NCBI GenBank assembly: GCA_003561595.1
Contig: PWWF01000277.1
Coordinates: forward strand, 1 to 7,491
DNA from: Paracoccaceae bacterium
GTDB lineage: Bacteria > Pseudomonadota > Alphaproteobacteria > Rhodobacterales > Rhodobacteraceae
DNA: 7,491 bases
Direction of reading: 5' to 3'
The number at the start of each line of letters is the position of its first letter. The stretch's first letter is position 1. The notes beneath the pieces are model-generated. The model made no database searches, had not been told where the DNA came from, and saw only the letters and a program-made list of their open reading frames with translations. Of this stretch, positions 1 to 6,137 are shown in pieces. The position numbers were made by a program, and so were the translations under genes.

Positions 1-161
1 CATGCCTGCAACCAGGGGCGATTTTGCGCGCGCTGTGACGCATATATCACAGGACATGGGCGCCACGAAATCTGCGTCCGATTTGCAGCGCCTCTGTCTT
101 GGGCAGGTGCTTTCTTGCCCGCCCCCTCGGCCTGCACCTCTTCTTGTCAGAAGCGCCAAAG
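1..161. other. Left-edge stretch downstream of cobF, no gene seen
   Basis: This interval follows the cobF stop on the minus strand. I see no convincing coding frame. A 60-codon plus-strand frame beginning at position 2 runs into the cobF 3' end, has no recognisable domain, and is probably chance. The only structure seen is an inverted repeat at 33-52 and a weak five-base inverted repeat (GGGCA 101-105, TGCCC 116-120) without a clear T-run. A CAT at 1-3 could be the start of a further minus-strand gene outside the window, but that cannot be judged from here. Confidence 0.5.
33..52. promoter_or_regulatory. Inverted repeat CTGTGA-N8-TCACAG, possible operator
   Basis: Six-base perfect arms CTGTGA (33-38) and TCACAG (47-52) flank an AT-rich eight-base spacer. 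The half-sites resemble those of the CRP/FNR family, but those regulators expect a six-base spacer between TGTGA and TCACA, so the spacing is wrong for a standard CRP site. It lies downstream of cobF and could serve a gene to the left of the window. It may be chance. I know of no regulator matching it. Confidence 0.2.
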
Positions 162-932
162 TCAGCCTGAAACACTTTGAATAAAAGTATTTTCCATCAC
201 ATAGATATCCATGATCCATCCATGCGCCGCGCGCAACCGCGCCCGCTCTGTGCGGATGACCGGCGCCATATCGGCCAGGCGCCCGCTGATCAGATACTCG
301 GCCGCCATACCCAGATAGGCCCCCCACCAGATCTCGATACCCTCGGGCGGCAGGCTCTCAAAGGCGCAGCCCTCATCCAGCATCACGGCCACGCGGGCCA
401 CACCCTGCGGCCAGCCCTCTGCCCGCAGGCGCCGCCCTGTCGTGATCATGACAGGCGCACCCAGCCCGTTCAGCGGGATCCTGTGCGCGGCGGTCAGCGC
501 CTGCAGGCTGGTGATTCCGGGGACGACCTCGATCTCCACATCCATACCCGCCCCGATCAGCCGCTGCGCGATCCGCAGGCTGCTGTCATAAAGTGACGGG
601 TCGCCCCAGACCATAAGCGCGACACGGCCCCCACCGGGCAGATGTGCGGCAATGTTCTCGGCCCAGACCTGCGCAATCGCCGCATGCCAGTCACGCACCC
701 GGCCCAGATACTCGCCCGCCTGCGCGCGCTGCGGCAGATCGAACTCGACCAGTCGCACGCTGTCCGCCACACATTCCGCGCAGATCTCGCGGCGCAGGTC
801 GATCAGGTCGGATTTGGCATCCCCCTTGCGCGGCAACAGAATCAGATCGGCACTGTTCAGCGCCCGGATCGCCGCGCGGGTCAGATGATCCGGATTGCCC
901 GTGCCGATCCCGACAAGCGAGAGCTGGATCAT
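162..932 (-). CDS. cobF: Precorrin-6A synthase (deacetylating), CobF
   Basis: CobF uses S-adenosylmethionine to methylate C1 of precorrin-5 and release the extruded acetyl group as acetate, giving precorrin-6A. It is a hallmark of the aerobic pathway. The 256-residue protein has the tetrapyrrole methylase fold throughout: GIGTGNPDHLT near residues 8-18, WGDPSLYDSS at 109-118, VVPGITSLQAL at 136-146 and TTGRRLR at 164-170. Its length fits the family (about 250-260). The start at 932 overlaps the cobA stop as ATGA, so it is probably translated by coupling to cobA. It is the last cob gene on this strand in the window. Oddity: after the family-like ending GWIMDIY (residues 238-244) the last twelve residues use AT-rich codons unlike the rest of the gene, suggesting the usual stop was lost. 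The function is clear; the native C-terminus is not. Confidence 0.96.
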   Translation of the reverse strand: MIQLSLVGIGTGNPDHLTRAAIRALNSADLILLPRKGDAKSDLIDLRREICAECVADSVRLVEFDLPQRAQAGEYLGRVRDWHAAIAQVWAENIAAHLPGGGRVALMVWGDPSLYDSSLRIAQRLIGAGMDVEIEVVPGITSLQALTAAHRIPLNGLGAPVMITTGRRLRAEGWPQGVARVAVMLDEGCAFESLPPEGIEIWWGAYLGMAAEYLISGRLADMAPVIRTERARLRAAHGWIMDIYVMENTFIQSVSG

Positions 933-1657
933 TCCGCGCCCCCGGCCAGCGGCCCATAGAGGATCAGCGCAGGGGCGGCCCCGGCTGCCTCACCCGCCAG
1001 ACTGTCACGCAGGCCGCCCACACTTGACCATGTCAGCGCCTGATCGGGATGGCTGACATTCTCTGCCAGCAGCGCCGGGGTCTGCGGCGGCAGACCTGCA
1101 GCGATCAGCAATCCTGCCAGTTCGGCGAATGTGCGGCGCGGCATGAACACGACTGTCGTCGCCTCCGGGTCCGCCAGCGCGGCCATGCGCATCCCTTCGG
1201 GCAGCGCGCCGCGCACGTCATGGCCGGTCAGGAATTGCACCCGCCGCGCGCTCAGCCGTCGCGTCAGGGGTATTCCCGCCACCGCCGCCGCCGCGCTGGC
1301 CGAACTGACCCCAGGGACGATCTCGAACCCGATATCCGCCGCGCGGCAGGCCGTAATTTCTTCCTCCAGCCGCCCGAAAATGCCCGGATCACCCGATTTC
1401 AGCCGCACCACCCGCGCGCCGCCTGTCGCGTAATCGACCAGCAGGCGGCTGACATGGTCCTGCCGGGGCGACGGACGCCCCGCCCGCTTGCCCACTGCCA
1501 CCAGTTCGGCCCCGGGACGCACATGGCCCAGCATCGCCGCCGAGGACAGATCATCGAACAACACCGCATCCGCCGCCTTCAGCCGCGCCACGGCCTTCAG
1601 CGTCAGCAATTCCGGGTCCCCCGGCCCGGACCCCACGAAGGAAACGAACCCGCTCAT
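929..1657 (-). CDS. cobA: Uroporphyrinogen-III C-methyltransferase (SUMT), CobA
   Basis: CobA transfers methyl groups from S-adenosylmethionine to C2 and C7 of uroporphyrinogen III, making precorrin-2, the entry step to corrins (and to siroheme). The 242 residues are a single methylase domain with no CysG-type dehydrogenase extension. Visible motifs are GSGPGDPELLTLKA (9-22), RLKSGDPGIFGR (85-96), VPGVSSASAAAA (114-125) and GHD (145-147). The glycine-rich loop reads GDPGIFGRLEEE where most SUMTs have GDPF(I/V)FGRGGEE, and FMPRRT (171-176) replaces the usual YMG-type segment, so this is a divergent SUMT branch. The ATG at 1657 was chosen because MSGFVSFVGSGPG begins just before the fold. Its bases form the edge of repeat copy A, and no good Shine-Dalgarno precedes it. 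The stop overlaps the cobF start (ATGA). Confidence 0.93.
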   Translation of the reverse strand: MSGFVSFVGSGPGDPELLTLKAVARLKAADAVLFDDLSSAAMLGHVRPGAELVAVGKRAGRPSPRQDHVSRLLVDYATGGARVVRLKSGDPGIFGRLEEEITACRAADIGFEIVPGVSSASAAAAVAGIPLTRRLSARRVQFLTGHDVRGALPEGMRMAALADPEATTVVFMPRRTFAELAGLLIAAGLPPQTPALLAENVSHPDQALTWSSVGGLRDSLAGEAAGAAPALILYGPLAGGAE

Positions 1658-1746
1658 TCATCTTTGTCCCAAATATCCTCGGGGGGTGAACCGGGCCGCA
1701 GGCCCGGGAGGGGGGCAGACAGCCCCCCTTGCGACGCCACACTCAT
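1654..1746 (-). other. 30-codon open frame through repeat copy A, ATGA-linked to cobB and cobA
   Basis: An ATG overlapping the cobB stop (ATGA, 1743-1746) opens a frame of 30 codons that crosses the whole repeat and ends in a TGA overlapping the cobA start (ATGA, 1654-1657). Repeat copy B is open in the corresponding frame and would encode a similar segment (GGLSAPL, GLRP, SPPED and KDE in both). A folded protein is unlikely. The frame could act as a relay that lets ribosomes finishing cobB reach cobA despite the insert. Whether it is translated is unknown. Confidence 0.3.
1655..1738. repeat. GC-rich two-hairpin repeat, copy A (cobB/cobA junction)
   Basis: This 84-base element is about 88 percent identical to copy B at 6138-6222, in the same orientation. 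It has a short AT-rich end, a GGGGGG run (1681-1686), a hairpin CCGGGCC/GGCCCGG (1691-1697 and 1701-1707, loop GCA) and a second hairpin AGGGGGGC/GCCCCCCT (1709-1716 and 1722-1729, loop AGACA). The first stem differs from copy B by two compensated base pairs, so the stem rather than the bases is conserved. The minus-strand mRNA from cobB to cobA must cross it. It resembles short interspersed repeats I associate with Rhodobacteraceae intergenic regions, but that is memory, not a search. Confidence 0.88.
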
Positions 1747-3050
1747 GGCACATCCTCCGCGATCAGGTGAAAGAATGTTCCGGTCACATGCCCGCGCCGC
1801 GACCCGGTCTCGGGCACCGCATTCCCGTCGGCGTCACGGACATCCGCCAGCGGCGCATCGGGCTCGGCCAGGATGGTCGAGTAGTGGAATTCATGCCCGC
1901 GCAGGCGCTGCCCGACCTGCATCCCCGGCATCGGCGCCTGCAGCACGGCCTGACGGTAGCCCAGATGCATCTTGCGCTTGGCATAGCTGGTCTCCAGCCC
2001 CAGCAGCCCCACCATCGCGTGGCGGTTGCCGTCCTTGTCCACCAGCCCCGCGCCCAGCGCCATATACCCCCCGCATTCCCCGTGCACCGGCCGCGTTTCG
2101 GCATGGCGCACCAGCCCGGCCCGGAACTGACCCGCAGCAGCCAGACGCCCGGCATGCAACTCCGGGTAGCCGCCCGGCAGCCAGACCAGATCGGCCTGCG
2201 GGTCCGGCGCCTCATCCGCCAGCGGCGAAAAGGGGAATATCTCGGCCCCCGCCCGGCGCCAGCCTTCCAGCACATGCGGATAGGTGAAGGAAAAGGCCGC
2301 GTCCTGCGCCAGGGCAATGCGCTGCGCGGGCGGTCGGGTCAGCGGGCCTGCCGCAGGCAGGCCCGCCCCCGAAGCCACGGCGCGCAGCGCCCCCAGATCG
2401 ACATGCGCGCGCAGAAACGCCGCATAATCCGCGATTGCCCGGTCCAGATCCGGGTGCTCGACCGCTTGCACCAGCCCCAGATGCCGCTCGGGCAGCACCA
2501 GATCGCCCCGGCGCGGCAGCGCACCCAGAACGCGCAGCCCCGCATGCTCCATCCCCAGTCGCGTCAGGCGCTCGTGCCGCGGGCTCGCCACCCGGTTCAG
2601 GATCACGCCCGCAATCGGCAGATCCCGCCAGTAGCGCGCAAAGCCCAGCGCCACGGCCGCCGCCGATTGCGCCTGCCCGGAGACATCGACCACCAGGACC
2701 ACCGGCCAGCCCATCCGTCGCGCCGTCTCGGCGCTCGCGCCCTGCCCAAATGCGCCGCGGGTGGCCACCCCGTCAAACAGCCCCATGGACCCTTCACCCA
2801 CCGCGATATCGGCATCCAGCGCCTCTGCCGCGATGGCATCGAACAGCCCCGGCCCCATCGCCCAGGTATCCAGATTGAATGACGCCCGTCCACAGGCCGC
2901 CCGGTGAAAGGCCGGGTCAATGTAATCCGGCCCGCTCTTGAACGGCTGGACTGTCAGCCCATCTTCAGCCAGCGCGCGCAACAGCCCCAGCATCACGGTC
3001 GTCTTGCCTGTGCCCGAGGCCGGCGCAGAGATCATCAGCCCCGGCGTCAT
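1743..3050 (-). CDS. cobB: Hydrogenobyrinic acid a,c-diamide synthase, CobB
   Basis: CobB amidates the a and c acetate side chains of hydrogenobyrinic acid using glutamine and ATP. The 435 residues show the expected two domains. The N-terminal CbiA-type ATPase has a P-loop [10 protein letters not shown] (9-18), the [10 protein letters not shown] segment (37-46) and [13 protein letters not shown] (120-132). The C-terminal class I amidotransferase domain has [11 protein letters not shown] (291-301), the probable nucleophile Cys326 in HGECGGY, GHEFHYS (385-391) and a late His428. Length is normal. The start at 3050 overlaps the cobM stop as ATGA. Downstream, repeat copy A separates it from cobA, and the cobB stop is itself inside an ATGA. 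Oddity: codons for residues 229-237, in the interdomain linker, form a perfect 11-base-arm inverted repeat (2342-2366). Cobyrinate-using CbiA is the alternative, but CobF and the other aerobic genes favour CobB. Confidence 0.96.
   Translation of the reverse strand: MTPGLMISAPASGTGKTTVMLGLLRALAEDGLTVQPFKSGPDYIDPAFHRAACGRASFNLDTWAMGPGLFDAIAAEALDADIAVGEGSMGLFDGVATRGAFGQGASAETARRMGWPVVLVVDVSGQAQSAAAVALGFARYWRDLPIAGVILNRVASPRHERLTRLGMEHAGLRVLGALPRRGDLVLPERHLGLVQAVEHPDLDRAIADYAAFLRAHVDLGALRAVASGAGLPAAGPLTRPPAQRIALAQDAAFSFTYPHVLEGWRRAGAEIFPFSPLADEAPDPQADLVWLPGGYPELHAGRLAAAGQFRAGLVRHAETRPVHGECGGYMALGAGLVDKDGNRHAMVGLLGLETSYAKRKMHLGYRQAVLQAPMPGMQVGQRLRGHEFHYSTILAEPDAPLADVRDADGNAVPETGSRRGHVTGTFFHLIAEDVP
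2342..2366. repeat. Perfect inverted repeat inside cobB, interdomain linker
   Basis: Eleven-base arms beginning GCGGGCCTGCC (2342-2352) pair exactly with 2356-2366 around a GCA loop. The element encodes residues 229-237 of CobB (AGLPAAGPL), the low-complexity linker between the ATPase and amidotransferase domains. Its GGGCC...GCA...GGCCC core resembles the first hairpin of the intergenic repeats. It may be a palindromic insertion tolerated in the linker, or simply GC-rich codon use. Confidence 0.6.
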
Positions 3051-3832
3051 TCGCGGCTGTCCCGATAGACCGAATCCGCTGTTTGCGGCCGGAACCGACG
3101 GTCATAATCCGATGCATAGAGGCAGCTTTCCTCGAACCCCTCTGCCGCCAGCGCAGGCCCCACCAGGATCAGCGCCGTGCGCTCCATGCTGCCATCCACG
3201 CGCCCCTCGATATCTTCCAGCACCCCGCGCACAATCCGCTGATCGGGCCAGCTTGCCCGCCAGACCACGGCCACGGGGCAATCGGGGCCGTAATGCGGGA
3301 TCAGATCGCGCGTCACCTGGCCCAGAGTCTGAATGGACAGATGCACGGCCAGCGTGGCCCCGGTCCCGGCAAATGCCGCCAACGTCTCGCCCTTTGGCAT
3401 CGCGCTTGCGCGCCCCGGCGTGCGGGTCAGCACCACCGATTGCGCCACGCCCGGCAGCGTCAGTTCCGCCCCCAGCGCCGCTGCCGCTGCCGCAAAGGAC
3501 GGCACACCCGGTGTGACCGTATAGCCGATGCCCAGCGCGCGCAGGCGGCGCAACTGCTCGCCCATGGCCGACCAGACCGACAGATCGCCCGAATGCAGCC
3601 GCGCCACATCCTGCCCGGCCTCCTCTGCGGCCACGATCTCGGCCATGATCTGATCGAGCGACAGGGGGGCTGTATTCACGATCCGCGCATTTTCGGGGCA
3701 ATGGGCCAGCACCGCCTCGGGCACCAGCGACCCGGCATAGAGGCAGACGGGACAGCCCGCGATCAGATCACGCCCGCGCAGTGTCAGCAGATCCGCCGCG
3801 CCCGGCCCTGCGCCAATGAAATGCACTGTCAT
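3047..3832 (-). CDS. cobM: Precorrin-4 C11-methyltransferase, CobM
   Basis: CobM methylates C11 of precorrin-4 with S-adenosylmethionine to give precorrin-5. The 261-residue protein is a complete tetrapyrrole methylase: [15 protein letters not shown] (3-17), [12 protein letters not shown] (31-42), [10 protein letters not shown] (78-87, the SGD cofactor loop), [13 protein letters not shown] (106-118) and [11 protein letters not shown] (136-146), all features of CobM/CbiF rather than the other methylases here. Start and stop both sit in ATGA overlaps (with cobE upstream at 3829-3832 and cobB downstream at 3047-3050), so it lies inside a tightly coupled L-E-M-B block. The C-terminal tail after about residue 250 ([11 protein letters not shown]) is not distinctive. 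CbiF of the anaerobic pathway is the near alternative; the setting makes CobM the better name. Confidence 0.96.
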   Translation of the reverse strand: MTVHFIGAGPGAADLLTLRGRDLIAGCPVCLYAGSLVPEAVLAHCPENARIVNTAPLSLDQIMAEIVAAEEAGQDVARLHSGDLSVWSAMGEQLRRLRALGIGYTVTPGVPSFAAAAAALGAELTLPGVAQSVVLTRTPGRASAMPKGETLAAFAGTGATLAVHLSIQTLGQVTRDLIPHYGPDCPVAVVWRASWPDQRIVRGVLEDIEGRVDGSMERTALILVGPALAAEGFEESCLYASDYDRRFRPQTADSVYRDSRE

Positions 3833-4182
3833 CGCCCCATCCCCTCTGCCAACGCGCAGGTCGCCTGCCCGTCATCCGACACGACCCGCACCCGGATAAG
3901 CCGCGCCCCCGGCCCGGCGGCGACCAATGCGCAGGCTTCAGCCACGCTGCCCGTGCCATAGGTGGCCTGGCTGCGCGCCGATTGCGTGGGCGTCGCAATA
4001 CCTGCCAGGGCCGCGCGCGGCAAGGCGATCAGCGGCAGGCCCAGCGCCTCGGCCAGTGGCGCCACCTGCCCGCGCCGCGCCTCGGGGCATGCCAGTGCGG
4101 TGACGCCCGTGGCCTCTGCCAGCAAGCCCCGCAAAGTGGCAGGCTCTGCCCGCGAGCTGCAGCCAATCCCTGCCACGATCAT
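3829..4182 (-). CDS. cobE: Cobalamin biosynthesis protein CobE (CbiG C-terminal domain family)
   Basis: A 117-residue protein of the CobE/CbiG C-terminal family. In anaerobic CbiG this domain accompanies the lactone-opening enzyme; in aerobic operons the stand-alone CobE has no settled reaction, though its fixed association with cob genes implies a role in corrin ring synthesis. Family features seen are [10 protein letters not shown] near residues 3-12, a conserved [10 protein letters not shown] segment (30-39), [18 protein letters not shown] (73-90) and [15 protein letters not shown] (100-114). The start at 4182 was chosen because it makes an ATGA overlap with the cobL stop and matches the expected N-terminus. 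An in-frame ATG five codons upstream (4197) is possible. The frame stays open far upstream, antisense-like in character, through cobL, and that part is not coding. Its stop overlaps the cobM start. Confidence 0.9.
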   Translation of the reverse strand: MIVAGIGCSSRAEPATLRGLLAEATGVTALACPEARRGQVAPLAEALGLPLIALPRAALAGIATPTQSARSQATYGTGSVAEACALVAAGPGARLIRVRVVSDDGQATCALAEGMGR

Positions 4183-5378
4183 CGCGTCGCGCTCCATTGC
4201 ACGATCGGATAGGCCGATTGCCAGCAGCGCTTTCGCCCCAGCGGCGCGGCCTGCGCCATCTCGACCCGGCTCAGACGACCGCCCGCGCTTTGATGCCACG
4301 CGCCCAGCAGCGCCTCCGATTCCAGCGTCACGGCATTGGCCACCACGCGCACCCCCTGCGGCAGCAGCGCCCACAAACGCTCCAGCAGCGCTCCGGACAG
4401 CCCGCCCCCGATGAACACGGCATCCGGCAAGGGCTGGTCCGCCAGCCCCTCGGGCGCACGCGCCTCGATCACCCGCAGATGGTCCACGCCGAGCGCGCGC
4501 GCATTGGCGCGCGCCCGCGCCGCCCGCGCGCGATCCGCCTCGAACCCGATGGCGCTGTTGCGCGGATGGGCCAGCAGCCATTCAATCGCGACCGAGCCTG
4601 ACCCCGTGCCGATATCCCACAACATCTCACCGGGGCGCGGGGCCAGCGCGGCCAGTGTCACGGCACGCACTGCGCCCTTGGTGATCTGCCCGTCATGATC
4701 GAACAGCGCCGCATCACGCCCGGGCACACAGGGCATCGGGGTGCCCGCGCCCGCCACCTCCAGCCCCAGGGCAACCGGATGGCGCACATCCTCCAGCGCA
4801 TAGACCCCGGCCTGCACCACCCGCACCCGCGCGCGCGGCCCGCCCAGCGCCTCCAGCACATGCAACCGGCTTTCGCCAAAGCCCAGATGCGCCAGATACG
4901 CTGCCGCCTGTGCCACCGCCGCCCCGTCACGCAACAGCACGATCAGCCGCGCCCCCGGCGCCAGATGCGGGCGCATCCGCTCCAATGGCGCGGCATGCAG
5001 GCCCAGGCAGCTCACCCCCTCCAGCGGCCAGCCCAACGTGGCGGCGGCCAGCGAAAAGCTGGATGCCCCGGGCAACGCCACCCATTCCCTGCGTTCCAGA
5101 TGCCGGGTCACGCTTGTGCCCGCGCCGAACCAGAAAGGATCGCCCGAGGCGAGCATCACCACCCGCCGCCCGCGCAGGCCCAGCAATCGGGGGATCCCGT
5201 CCGCAAAGGGCACGGGCCATTCCACGACCTCGCAGGCCAGATCAGGCAACAGGCCCAGATGCCGTGCCGGACCCATGACCAGTTCGGCCTGCGCCAGCGC
5301 ATCACGGCTTGCCTTGGGCAAGCCGTTCAGGCCATCTTCGCCCAGACCGATGATCGTCAGCCACGGAGCATCAGCCAT
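4179..5378 (-). CDS. cobL: Precorrin-6Y C5,15-methyltransferase (decarboxylating), CobL
   Basis: CobL converts precorrin-6Y (dihydro-precorrin-6A) to precorrin-8 by methylating C5 and C15 and removing the acetate carboxyl on C12. The 399 residues are the usual fusion. The N-terminal CbiE-type methylase half has TIIGLGEDGLNGL (8-20), MLASGDPFWFGAG (75-87) and LPGASSFSLAAATLGWP (102-118). The C-terminal CbiT-type Rossmann methylase has LWDIGTGSGSVAIEW (253-267), the acidic GFEAD (278-282) and VFIGGGLSG (321-329). The start at 5378 is preferred because MADAPWLTIIG matches the family and GAGGA (5391-5387) lies eight bases ahead; an ATG at 5387 is also possible, and another at 5405. Its start codon shares CATG with divergent cobK, and the stop overlaps cobE. 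It heads the L-E-M-B block, so its promoter must lie within cobK DNA or further upstream. Confidence 0.95.
   Translation of the reverse strand: MADAPWLTIIGLGEDGLNGLPKASRDALAQAELVMGPARHLGLLPDLACEVVEWPVPFADGIPRLLGLRGRRVVMLASGDPFWFGAGTSVTRHLERREWVALPGASSFSLAAATLGWPLEGVSCLGLHAAPLERMRPHLAPGARLIVLLRDGAAVAQAAAYLAHLGFGESRLHVLEALGGPRARVRVVQAGVYALEDVRHPVALGLEVAGAGTPMPCVPGRDAALFDHDGQITKGAVRAVTLAALAPRPGEMLWDIGTGSGSVAIEWLLAHPRNSAIGFEADRARAARARANARALGVDHLRVIEARAPEGLADQPLPDAVFIGGGLSGALLERLWALLPQGVRVVANAVTLESEALLGAWHQSAGGRLSRVEMAQAAPLGRKRCWQSAYPIVQWSATR
5304..5326. promoter_or_regulatory. Perfect 10-base-arm palindrome upstream of cobK, inside cobL
   Basis: The arms ACGGCTTGCC (5304-5313) and its exact complement (5317-5326) flank a TTG loop. 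The centre lies about 62 bases before the cobK start, within cobL codons 18-25. It could be an operator in the cobK promoter region or a hairpin near the 5' end of cobL mRNA. It could also be a by-product of codon choice. I do not recognise it as a known regulator site. Confidence 0.3.
5365..5368 (+). promoter_or_regulatory. Ribosome binding site of cobK, inside cobL
   Basis: GGAG ends eight bases before the cobK ATG at 5377 and supports that start. It is embedded in the first codons of the opposing cobL gene, so cobK has no leader of its own outside cobL coding DNA. Confidence 0.55.
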
Positions 5379-6132
5379 GCACAACATCCTCGTCCTTGGC
5401 GGCACGCAGGGGGCGACACAACTGGTCGGGGTGCTGGCGCAACAAGGGATGTGCGCAACGCTCAGCTATGCCGGGCGTGTCGCGCGGCCCCGCGCGCAGC
5501 CGGTGCCCGTGCGCAGCGGCGGCTTTGGCGGGCCAGAGGGGCTGGCGCAATACCTGCAGGACCACGCCATCACGCATCTGATCGACGCAACCCACCCCTT
5601 TGCCGAACAGATCAGCCGCAATGCGCTGCAGGCCGCAGCAGTCACCGGCACGCCGCTCATCGCCCTCACCCGCCCGGCCTGGACGCCCGGGCCGGGCGAT
5701 GACTGGGCCCATGTCCCCGATATCGCTGGCGCAGTTGCCGCGCTGGACCGCCCGCCCGAGCGTATCCTGCTTGCCATCGGACGAATGCATCTCGCCGCCT
5801 TTGCCGCCCGACCGCAGCACCACTATCTCTTGCGGTTGGTGGACCCGCCCGACGCGCCCCCGCCGCTGCCCGATCATCACATCATTGTCGATCGCGGCCC
5901 CTTCACGCGCGACGCGGAAACCGCCCTGTTGCAAGACCACCGTATCACCCGGATCGTCAGCAAGAACGCGGGCGGTACGGGCGCACAGGCCAAACTCATC
6001 GCGGCGCGCGCCCTGCACCTGCCGGTCATCATGATCGACCGCCCCGCCCTGCCCGCGCGCCGCGAGGCGACGGAAATCCCCGATATCCTGGACTGGCTGC
6101 ACCGAACGGCCAGCCCCGCACAGGCCCGCTGA
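5377..6132 (+). CDS. cobK: Precorrin-6A reductase, CobK
   Basis: CobK uses NADPH to reduce precorrin-6A to dihydro-precorrin-6A (precorrin-6Y), the substrate of CobL encoded next to it. The 251-residue protein carries the family's signatures in order: an N-terminal LVLGGTQGA dinucleotide-binding loop (5-13), YAGRVA (31-36), SGGFGGPEGLAQYL (47-60), IDATHPFAEQIS (69-80), the RPAW segment (99-102), LLAIGRMHLAAF (131-142), VDRGPFTRDAE (171-181) and VSKNAGGTGAQAKLIAARAL (194-213). Length is typical. It is the only plus-strand gene, facing away from cobL (start codons share CATG) and converging on cobJ. The start at 5377 matches the family N-terminus and has GGAG at 5365-5368. Its promoter must lie in cobL. 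A GC hairpin repeat follows the stop. A bacterial CbiJ is the near alternative; aerobic neighbours favour CobK. Confidence 0.96.
   Translation: MHNILVLGGTQGATQLVGVLAQQGMCATLSYAGRVARPRAQPVPVRSGGFGGPEGLAQYLQDHAITHLIDATHPFAEQISRNALQAAAVTGTPLIALTRPAWTPGPGDDWAHVPDIAGAVAALDRPPERILLAIGRMHLAAFAARPQHHYLLRLVDPPDAPPPLPDHHIIVDRGPFTRDAETALLQDHRITRIVSKNAGGTGAQAKLIAARALHLPVIMIDRPALPARREATEIPDILDWLHRTASPAQAR
5387..5391 (-). promoter_or_regulatory. Ribosome binding site of cobL, inside cobK
   Basis: On the minus strand GAGGA ends eight bases before the cobL ATG at 5378, which favours this start over the in-frame ATG at 5387. It lies within codons 4-5 of cobK, so the two genes carry each other's ribosome binding sites. 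Confidence 0.55.
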
Positions 6133-6137
6133 CCCCC

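Noticed and set aside
2..184. 60-codon plus-strand frame at the left edge
   Set aside because: No ribosome binding site is visible, there is no motif, and it overlaps the cobF 3' end.
1049..2882. Long plus-strand open frames of 412 and 464 codons opposite cobA, cobB and their junction
   Set aside because: They are antisense to clear enzymes, rich in Arg/Pro/His/Gln, and have no recognisable domain. High GC content makes such frames common.
3083..3961. 292-codon plus-strand frame opposite cobM
   Set aside because: Antisense shadow of a well-supported methylase, with low-complexity composition and no motifs.
4041..4075. Possible cobalamin riboswitch box (CAGTGGCGCCACCTG stretch)
   Set aside because: It lies inside cobE coding sequence, and no B12-box consensus or surrounding fold was found here or elsewhere in the window.
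4490..4545. Alternating CG tract in cobL
   Set aside because: It is explained by Ala/Arg-rich codons (RARAARARANARALG) of the methylase helix following GFEAD. No independent element is needed.
4183..4581. Upstream extension of the cobE frame into cobL
   Set aside because: This overlaps the CobL methylase domain in another frame. CobE homology begins at the ATGA overlap, so the extension is a shadow.
5379..5405. cobL start at 5405 giving MPPRTRMLC ahead of MADAPW
   Set aside because: The extra nine residues do not match the family N-terminus, and the ATG at 5378 has a well-spaced GAGGA. It cannot be fully excluded.
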